NCBI GenBank assembly: GCA_002105175.1
Contig: MCGE01000013.1
Span: 1,109,599 to 1,173,598, forward strand
DNA from: Absidia repens
Taxonomy: Eukaryota; Mucoromycota; Mucoromycetes; Mucorales; Cunninghamellaceae
DNA length: 64,000 nt
Direction: 5' to 3'
The notes under the pieces were generated by a model. It was not told the origin of the DNA. It saw nothing but the letters and a program-made list of their open reading frames with translations, and ran no database searches. Below are positions 56,571 through 64,000 of the stretch, one piece after another (the stretch's first letter is position 1; the number at the start of each line of letters is the position of its first letter). A program made the position numbers and the translations under genes.

Positions 56571-57339
56571 TGGTAAAAAAAAAAAAAAAAAAAAAAAAGA
56601 AGAGGAAACTGGGAGTAAAAATATATTCACGTGGGCGGCAATCGAAATATTTTTTTTTGGTCTCTTGTGAGGTGAATACAAAAAAGAAACCCGTCTGCAA
56701 CAATCAACATCACGTAGAGATAGTCAAAATGCTTATAAAAACACATCCATGAATCCATGACACACACACACACACACACACATTTGCGCATATATATCGA
56801 GTGTCACATCATGACCCGTTGCATACAACCTCAAAATCAAATCACATTTTTTGTCTTCGTTGATTGTGACTTCATCACGGACGTATACTGCCAACGGTGC
56901 GAACCACTTTTTTTTTTTTTTCTAGATGAGGACGTTACATTACAAGATTCACCGTAATAAAGACTAAGAAATGTTGAGCGTTTTCATATTTGATTGATCA
57001 ATTTTATTCCAAAGTATTTGCTTACCTACTGAATAAGAGTGGCACTTTTGTCCCCATCCCCCCCTGCCATCCCATAGAACAGGATTTTTTTTTTTTTTTT
57101 TTTGGCGCCCATTTTTTTGGTCTCCACTTTGTAGGTGAGCAGGTGGTCCACCCCTCTCCCCCCCCCCTAGAATGTGTCGATGATAACTCCGATGAGTCAC
57201 GCTGCTTGTAAATTATTTTATTTTCGCCCAATTTTTTTTTTTTTTTTCGAAGTTCTTTTTTTCTTTTCTTCTTCGTGTCGCGTATTTTTCTTCTAATATG
57301 TTGAAGGTTTCTCACTACATTTTACGTATGATCGTTGAC

Positions 57340-58440
57340 GTTCCTCTCTATACCCACTCTATTGAGTGCTATACGATGTCCCACTCACTTTCTTCTAAAC
57401 TGTAAGGAGTTCATCTTTATCTTCATATCTAGAAGGTTTAACAGTGGTTTTCTTTTATTCTCCCTTTTTTTTTCAACTGATACCTAACTGAATGTACACT
57501 TTTGAGTTTATCACTGTTGCTCAGAGTCACTCTTTAGTTGTATACAGTTGCCTTTAATATGTTTGGATATGATTCTTCACGGTCTTTTTGCAGTCTTCTT
57601 TTGCCGAGGGAACCCTCTATCCGTTTAATGGTGTACTTTTTATATTTACTTCGTGTATTTTATCTCCTTTTTTTTCGTTCTTCTTTTATTTTTACTACCT
57701 TCCTCTTTATTCTTTTTTTACTTCTTTCTCCCTTTTTTTTAAACTGTTGTAATGAATGTATACTGGGTTGTCACCGTTACTCTAGTCACTCGTCACTTGT
57801 AACAGTTTTCTCCCAGACCGTTGTTATGATGTTGCTGTTGTACTGGAATGTAATAGGGGTGTAATCACTATGTCCAAAAGCCCGGTCCTTTCCTTTAAAC
57901 TGCAGTGGCTCGTTTCGATACATGCTGGTTGGCTTAATGGTGCTTTCCCTTTTTTTTTTTATATCTGTTATAATGAATGTATACTTTGGGTTATCACTGT
58001 TGCTCATAGTCCCTCTTCACTTATAGACAGCTTTCTTCCAGTATGTTGTTAGGCTGTCTCTCTGCCTTTGTTGGATTGTAGGGGTAATCACTTTATGGGT
58101 CCCGCGCCTTTCCTCCAAAGTGCAATGATTCCTCTCAATATACTGGTTGGTTTAATGGTGCCTCTTCCTATTTTTTTCTTTGACTGTTATAATGAATATA
58201 TACTTTGGGTTGTCACTGTTGCTCATAGTCAATATTCACTTATGCAGTTTTCTTCTAGTATATTGTGTAGATTATCTCTCTGCCTTCGACGATTGCTGGG
58301 GAATCCTCTGACAATGGATCCTGTTCCTTTCCTCCACACTGCAATGACTCCTCTCAATGTCCTAGTTGGTTTAATGGTGCTTCTTCCTTGTTGAACCGTT
58401 ACTTGATTGTCCATTTTGGGTTATCGCCATTATCAATGTG
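57340..58440 (+). repeat. Degenerate tandem repeat, period about 220 bp
   Basis: The string TTTAATGGTGxxTCTTCC recurs near 57929, 58152 and 58368, and AATGAATxTATACTxTGGGTT near 57750, 57971 and 58191: spacings of about 216-226 bp. About five units, the first two more diverged. A single related unit occurs at about 61870-62040, next to the right direct repeat. Confidence 0.7.
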
Positions 58441-58670
58441 GGGATTTTCTTGAAACGGTTTCTTGTGATGTAATGTATAGAGACACTAGCTGCTTATTCC
58501 GCACACGTATTCCATTATGGGGTAAGAGTGTCGATTTTTCGGCCGTTCCGTAGTAGGTGAAATGCGGTGCCGCTATGCATTATACTCATAAGGCTTCCTT
58601 CTCTTTTATTATCTTTTCATTTTTTTTCAATTTTTTTTTTTTTTTTGCAATGCGTGACCTTTTTATTTTT

Positions 58671-59301
58671 GGATGCCTATCAAGTTCAACCTCCTCGTGG
58701 TGGCATCTGGGTAACGCCAATGGAACTTGCTTCCTTCTTTTTCCATACTCTTAGTTTAGTTTATACTAGTTGTTTAGTCTACCTTTAGCATAGATGATTT
58801 GATTTGAAATATGCCAAATAAACTTTCTATTTTTCCTCGAATCTTCCTGTCTTCTACATTATCTTATCTTAATTGTTGTTATCGTCATTGCTATACCACA
58901 TCAAAAAAAAAAAAAAATGAAAAGCTCAACCTATAAAGCAAAGTCTAGTCTAGTGGAGATAACACTGGTGGCATGATCTAAGCTGCTTAATATGAATGCT
59001 AGAATAGGATAGTCAATCAGTCGTTTGGGTAGAAAATCTCTCTATAGGAACGAGAAAAGTCGTTTGAAGCAGTAGTACATATACATGGTGGAGCTTTTTT
59101 TTCATTTATCACTGTCAGAGAGCAGAGAAAAGCACTCTCAAGTGCTGATATTAATGGACTTAGATCTGTCGATCTGTCACTGGGACTCCCTGCAAAATTA
59201 TTATATAGGATACTACAACAACGGATAATGAGCCAGAGGAAAAAATAAAGTTTATTTTGAACTCTACTGGTAGAAACTAAAACGAAAGGCATAGGATTCA
59301 T
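58671..59301 (+). repeat. Direct repeat flanking the 487-residue gene, left copy
   Basis: Begins GGATGCCTATCAAGTTCAAC after a T-rich lead. It includes a TTAGTTTAG...AATAAACTTTC segment, an A tract, and GTCTAGTGGAGATAACACTG. Matches 62065-62717 with small differences. Confidence 0.75.
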
Positions 59302-59544
59302 TGTAAAAAGGGATTTGATGTAAGGGTCCGTTGGAGCAAGAGTGATCAACATTAACCTAAAAGGTATGATTGTAAAAAACGGGTTGTATTATACTGTACA
59401 AGGCATGAGAAAGGCTAAAAGGACTTCTGTTAATGACGAACAACAATGGTCAACACTATATTAAAGGAGGACGATAATAAAAAAAAAAAATAGAAATCAC
59501 TTGTACAAAACATGTAAGTTAGGAATGAAGCATGTAACAAAGAA

Positions 59545-59785
59545 ACATATTTTATTCATATGTAGACACAAAATATGGACAAACTAATCCGATACTAAGC
59601 TAATGGAGGCTCCAAGAAGCCAGTTAATGGTGCACTCAGATCCGGAATCCAAAATGAAAGGGCTTCCCCCATGCATCTCGTCATCCCTGATCTCAAACCC
59701 CTTCTAAACTAGTCTTGACACTAATCTAATCCCACAGATACTTATAGGAGTCACAATTGTGAAGAGTTGAAGAAAGAAAAAAAAA
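59545..59785 (-). repeat. Dispersed hairpin element, copy E20
   Basis: Reverse copy with box complement GGGCTTCCCCCATGCATCTC and the CCCTTCTAAACTAGTCTTGA arm. The A run at 59777-59793 is its T border. Lies between the left direct repeat and the 487-residue gene. Confidence 0.65.
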
Positions 59786-60243
59786 AAAAAAAAGAAAGAA
59801 AGAGAGGGAAAAAAATGCAGTGAATAAAAATTCACCATGTGAGCGGGATTTAATGTTTTGTGATCAAAATAGCATTGGTCTTTTTCCCCTTTGATTGTGA
59901 CACACGTACGCACACGCAATGTAATAACATATATTTTTTTTTTTGAAGTCTGTTTTATTTTTTACACGCCAGGGTTTGAAGAAAAAAGACCAAAAAAAAA
60001 AAAAAAATAACACTAAAGCTACAAAAGTAAAATAGTGTCTTGCTTCAGTTGATAACTATAAGAAAAACTATATTAAAAGATACATACTAACTAAAAGAAT
60101 AAAAAAAAGAGGGATAAAGCTAAAATTAAAAGTTATATACAAAATAAAGAAAAAGGGGAGGATAAACTATAAAACTACTAATAAAAGATATATACAATGT
60201 AAGAGGTGAAGGGTTGAAGGAGAGGGAAGAAGAAAAACGGGGA

Positions 60244-61707
60244 CTAGTGTCTTGGTCTTTTGGATAGAGGAAGTGAGGGAGATGATGAGCACGCTGAAGG
60301 TGATAATGGTGAAGACGAATAAAACGAGTAACCTAGAAAACAGGAAGGCTCGGTATGTCGGGTGCTGATGGTGATACTGTTGCTGATGGATGATTTGTGG
60401 GATGCGTAGGTGCGGAATGATTGTTCAAGGAGTTGTCGTCCAGCAAATGCCAAGGTCAGCAACTTGCCCATGCCATCGGCAAACGCGTAGGTGCTTTGGG
60501 GGAAGGAAATGGGTACCGTCCTTGTTGTTCGCACGACATATCCTGACGAGGGTGCATCCACCAGAAGCATGTTGATTTTACTGCCCATCACCGTGAAGCC
60601 AACGATACAAAGCTTGTCCACCAGTTCAGGTTTCTTTTTGACGAGGTCACAGAGCATGTCCTTCATGACTTTGGTTTGCTTAAGATGACCACCATTGATT
60701 TCCCCGCTAGCGTTTTCCATGTCTTGTTCACAGCTTACCTCGGCACACCCTAATTCAACACCTCCAGATCGGTAAATGGCAGTAACTTTGGCATCAGGCT
60801 CCGGTCGGTCAACCTTGTTCACGTCGTTGATGGTCCGCTTTTGGTTCATGGCGGCCTTGGTTGCATCACTGGCAAGTTCCCCATAGTAGGCGTCTATTTT
60901 TGAGTGGTCAAACACAGTTGATAAAAGATGGTACGGGCGAAGAAGTAGGTCGGTTTCAGAGAATTGGTCAAAATCGATCCCTTTGACGAATAGTTGTGAC
61001 GCGTGGCAGATGGTTGACTGGACCCAGGCACAGAGTCCTTCATCGTCCACATGAAATGATTCAGAAAGCGCAATATGATAGCATTCCTTAGCTGTTGAAG
61101 CTTGTTGAAGGAGGGCCAGGTATCGGTCGAGTTCACTGGGTGATGTTGGTATTGTTGGTGCTTTGTATGTTGCGATTTCTTCAAGTTCCTCCAAAGTGAA
61201 GTACTCTTCCCACAGCCTGTCTTCAGGGTCCAGAATCAATGAATGGCAGGGATGTTCATAATCGCACTTCATGGCCAGGTCCATCATTGATTTTTCCACC
61301 ATCTTCCCCGTCGATAGTCTCCACATCTTGCTTTCAATCATTTCGTCGTATATCATTTTGATCTCCGCTTTATCCTTCGGTGAAAGACGCTTGCTGGATA
61401 GTGTTGTCGTTGAGAAGTCAGCTTTTGCTGTTTGCTGCACAGAGTCAGGAGATGCATTGGAAAAAAAACTGTAAAATAATAATTTGTCTTCGTCGCTGTT
61501 GTCACGGGTGATCTGTAAGGTGGGATCCAGCCGGGCAGCATTGTAAATTGAGATTCGCCATTGGTTCCAGTAGGAATCCAAGTCCCCTCCTTGGAATTCT
61601 TCAATGATGGTTTGTTGTAGGTTTTTTATAATATTGTAAAACGATGTATCAATTCCTTCGGCACGTAATCTTTCAAGGACTACTGAAATTGCTTCCGAGC
61701 GCGACAT
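60244..61707 (-). CDS. Orphan 487-residue protein, single exon, function unknown
   Basis: Intronless frame from ATG 61707 to TAG 60244, much the longest uninterrupted frame after the HET gene. Mostly soluble: an acidic helical N-terminal half (EAISVVLERLRAEG, DKAEIKMIYDEMIESKMWRL, FTLEELEEIATYK); a central domain with VTAIYRSGGVELGCAEVSCE, followed by LKQTKVMKDMLCDLVKKKPE, LCIVGFTVMGSKINMLLVD and GYVVRTTRTVPISFP; and a low-complexity Ser/Pro tail ending SKRPRH, a possible nuclear signal. The central G-x-E-x-x-x-x-E pattern before a lysine-containing helix resembles uncharacterised proteins I recall as frequent in Mucorales, and could be a PD-(D/E)xK-like fold; that is a guess. Flanked by two direct repeats of about 640 bp. 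Its codon use and lack of introns differ from the genes at 1-9 kb. Confidence 0.75.
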   Translation of the reverse strand: MSRSEAISVVLERLRAEGIDTSFYNIIKNLQQTIIEEFQGGDLDSYWNQWRISIYNAARLDPTLQITRDNSDEDKLLFYSFFSNASPDSVQQTAKADFSTTTLSSKRLSPKDKAEIKMIYDEMIESKMWRLSTGKMVEKSMMDLAMKCDYEHPCHSLILDPEDRLWEEYFTLEELEEIATYKAPTIPTSPSELDRYLALLQQASTAKECYHIALSESFHVDDEGLCAWVQSTICHASQLFVKGIDFDQFSETDLLLRPYHLLSTVFDHSKIDAYYGELASDATKAAMNQKRTINDVNKVDRPEPDAKVTAIYRSGGVELGCAEVSCEQDMENASGEINGGHLKQTKVMKDMLCDLVKKKPELVDKLCIVGFTVMGSKINMLLVDAPSSGYVVRTTRTVPISFPQSTYAFADGMGKLLTLAFAGRQLLEQSFRTYASHKSSISNSITISTRHTEPSCFLGYSFYSSSPLSPSACSSSPSLPLSKRPRH

Positions 61708-62744
61708 GATAATAAGTTGTTGGTATTATTATGACAAAAGAGAAGATTCGTACAAAAAATGAAGTATTTCACTTTTCTTGTACCTAAAGCATTATAACTC
61801 CGATTGTGGCGATGTTAGTAATTTCTTTTTTTGAAGGCAAAAACGATTTTTGAGAGAGCCGTCCTCTTTATCTCTCTTCAGTTGTGTACTCTTTCTTCTA
61901 GTATGTTGATATGATGCCTAGCCGCTGTTTATTAGAACGTAGTACGTCCTCTCTATGTCTTATATTGTATGGGATATATGATGCTTCGCTATTTTCCTGT
62001 AAACTGAGGTAGGTCCTCGATCTTCATATCTAACTGGGGTTTTTTTTTTTTTTTTTTTTTTTTTGGATGCTTATCAAGTTCAACCTCCTCGTGGTGGCAT
62101 CCGGGTAACTCCAATGAAACTTGCTTTCTTCTTCTTCTTTTTCCAGACTCTCAGTTTAGTATATACTAGTTGTTTAGTTTACCTTTAGCATAGATGATTT
62201 GATTTGAAATATGCCAAATAAACTTTCTATTTTTCCTCGAATCTTCCTTTCTTTTACATTATCTTCTCTTAATTGTTGTTATCGTCATTGTTATACCACA
62301 TGCAAAAAAAAAAAAAAAAAAAAATGAAAAGCTTGATATATACAGTTAAACTTAGTCTAGTGGAGATAACACTGGTGGCATGATCTAGGTTGATTGATAT
62401 GAATGGTAGAATAGGATGGTCAATCAGTCATTTGGGTGGAAAATGGTTTTTATAGGGACGAGTAAAGTCGTTTGAAGCGGTAGTACATATACTTGGTGGA
62501 GCTTTTTTTTTCATTTATCACTGTCAGAGAGCAGGGAAAAGTACTCTCGAGTACTGGTATTAATGGGCTTAGGTTTGTCAACCAGTCACTGGGACTCTTG
62601 GCAAAAGAATTATATAGGATACTACAACAATGGGTAATGGATCAGAGGGAAAAAAAATAATACAGTTATTTTAAGCCATATCGGTAAAAACTAAAGCGAA
62701 AGGCAAGGGGGTTCAAAAAAAAAAGAAAAGAAACCAGGTAGGGA
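61708..62744. other. Upstream flank of the orphan gene and right direct repeat
   Basis: 61708-61860 should hold the promoter; no TATA box is evident. 61870-62040 is a lone unit related to the 220-bp tandem array, then a T tract and the right direct repeat. Confidence 0.5.
62065..62717 (+). repeat. Direct repeat flanking the 487-residue gene, right copy
   Basis: Partner of 58671-59301, same orientation, about 3.4 kb apart. It ends near AAAGGCAAGGGGGTTC, where HET pseudogene sequence begins shortly after. Confidence 0.75.
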
Positions 62745-63891
62745 AAGCACTTGGGTATGAAATTCGGCCGAGTCAAACTGCACACACCAACATTTCATCT
62801 TTTTGGTCGACGAGAGGCCATATGGAGGCATTCACCCATCACCCACACCCGTGAGGACCAGTCCACAATGAGATTCGCCAAAAAACTTCACATATAGTAT
62901 CGAAGGTCTCGTTTTCGTTGATTGATCAGGGGATGACTTCTGCCGTGGATGGATTCAAGCCCCGCCTGGAGTTTGGACAGCATGCGTTGTGTCCAGTCTT
63001 TGACGTCTGATTTGGATTACCATCTATGCCTACTTTCATTTCATCATGATCAAGCAATTAAGCCAATCACAAACGCCAACAAGAAGTCAACCGACCCTGT
63101 CGATTGAAAGGATGCTGAAAACCAACCGCCAGGAAGAACGAAGACCGCTTTTATGCCCTTCTCCCCCCGTATCGAAATCCAAACACAAGCTTATCACCAA
63201 AGATACTGTGGCCAGTTGGCATATCGACACCATGCTTTCGGTCAAATTGAAACTCTTTAAACTCATGGATACCAAGGATGCATTGGTGCTTTTGTTTTTT
63301 ATTGGCATTTACGTCGTCTCAGCAGCATAATAGTCCCATGGTATGCTCCTACCCCACGTTTGCCCACGTTGACGATCGAGTGGATAGACATTTTTTTTTT
63401 TTTTGGTATCCGTTCACCCACGAGCTCAGTTCTGGTAGGTATCAACGACCGATCGACCCTTCAATTTATTGAAGCGACCCCGGACGCTGACGACCAATGA
63501 CAACCACGACGTTAGCTACCGATCATTACCTGAATGCGGCGATGTCATCCTTATCTCAACATCAGACCCATACGAGTACTATCATGCGAAGGTCGCTCCT
63601 ACGGCATTCTCGCGTGTGGAAAAGAAAACACTAGGCAAGCTTGCTCTGAATGTTGGAGACACGCAAATCGAAATAGTATGTATTCCTAGTTCTGCAAAAG
63701 CGTACATGACCACAGCGGCGTGTGGGATGTTTGGTGCTGGGCCGTATTACCTTTTTTTGCTCGGCAGTTTTGCACTCAATCAATGGGTGGTGAAAAAATT
63801 GCATTATGACGGCATCGTTGCCAAAGATTAAAAGAACTACACGCAGCGCTTCTGTTGTGATGACTATAGTGCAGGGTTTAATATTTATTGA
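62745..63891 (+). pseudogene. HET-domain gene C-terminal region (decayed)
   Basis: Recognisable in shifting frames: a FYALLP-like segment with SKHKLITKD near 63140-63200, then MLSVKLKLFKLMDTKDALVL (63232-63291), a frame break near 63330, DPYEYYHAKVAPTAF (63568-63612), and an LLGSFALNQWVVKK segment aligning with the FLTGNFEKNKWV region of the 33.8-kb gene. It ends FNIY with TGA at 63889-63891. No HET motifs upstream. Local base composition is more GC-rich than the flanks, as expected for former coding DNA. Confidence 0.65.
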
Positions 63892-64000
63892 CACCTCCTC
63901 TCTCCTTCGTTTCCATTTTATAATTTGTTTAGTATAGCAGACGCTTATCAATCAATAAAAAGAAGCGACCTCTCATCAATCCATTTTTTTTTGGAAGGGG
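63892..64000. other. Right edge, 3' flank of HET pseudogene
   Basis: AATAAAAAG at about 63955 could be the old polyadenylation signal. Nothing else visible before the window ends. Confidence 0.4.

Larger units (their letters stand above)
55314..60243. other. Long gene-free stretch with repeats
   Basis: 55810-56275 is the 0.4-kb repeat and 56360-56570 element E19. An AC run lies at 56759-56782. 57000-57330 is T/C-rich. 57340-58440 is a degenerate tandem array. 58671-59301 is the left direct repeat. 59545-59785 is element E20. 59940-60243 is an A-rich 3' flank of the 487-residue gene. Short ORFs here lie inside repeats and are not supported. Confidence 0.55.

Noticed and set aside
58671..62717. 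Paired direct repeats as LTRs of a retrotransposon
   Set aside because: No TG..CA ends, primer-binding site, polypurine tract or pol genes; the enclosed gene is on the opposite strand and unrelated to gag/pol.
1..64000. CRISPR arrays, rRNA, transposase or reverse transcriptase genes
   Set aside because: No regularly spaced short repeats, rRNA segments, DDE or RT motifs were found in any frame.

Overview
The window is from a filamentous fungus, most likely an early-diverging Mucoromycota (Mucorales-type) species. It is AT-rich, its genes carry many 74-143 nt introns with GTAAG/GTATG donors and short YAG acceptors, homopolymer A/T tracts are everywhere, and the recognisable proteins have the fungal forms of their families. 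Genus cannot be fixed from the sequence.

Region 1 (1-9.1 kb) is ordinary housekeeping DNA: the N-terminus of an inositol polyphosphate multikinase (minus strand, running off the left edge), a 10-exon Mvp1-type sorting nexin, a 13-exon homologue of negative elongation factor subunit C/D (NELF-C/D, TH1 family), and the mitochondrial metalloprotease Atp23 on the plus strand, with a divergent promoter between the last two. A doubtful small spliced gene (possible OB-fold tail) follows at 9.7-10.3 kb.

Region 2 (about 10.5-64 kb) is a gene-poor, repeat-rich, rapidly duplicating compartment. Its main content is a family of secreted six-cysteine proteins, all on the minus strand, in two subtypes. Type A is at 12.7, 16.9, 26.8, 37.3, 41.4 and 50.6 kb; type B is at 18.0, 38.5, 42.6 and 51.7 kb. 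They usually sit as A-B neighbours with shared promoter modules. All four B copies are open, but three of six A copies are broken. Two other secreted families are each present as a duplicated pair: an eight-cysteine protein (24.4 and 31.8 kb) and a proline-rich three-cysteine protein (47.1 and 55.0 kb). A decayed cysteine-rich secreted gene lies at 20.4-21.2 kb. HET-domain (heterokaryon-incompatibility) genes are also present: one nearly complete with a single frameshift (33.8-36.1 kb), two degraded (43.8 and 62.8 kb) and two first-exon remnants. A single-exon 487-residue orphan protein (60.2-61.7 kb) lies between two copies of a roughly 640 bp direct repeat.

The compartment was built by segmental duplication (21.5-26.4 with 27.1-33.9 kb; 40.8-48.7 with 49.9-56.6 kb; partial copies at 12.4-15.1, 16.5-19.3 and 36.8-39.3 kb). 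It is also littered with about 20 copies of a 150-350 bp element that starts at a poly(T) tract, contains a conserved hairpin and a near-invariant CATGGGGAAACCC box, and usually ends at an AATAAA. No transposase, reverse transcriptase, tRNA, rRNA or CRISPR array was found. Secreted cysteine-rich genes, HET genes and a shared hairpin repeat in one rearranging block suggest an interaction or self/non-self locus. That functional reading is inference.
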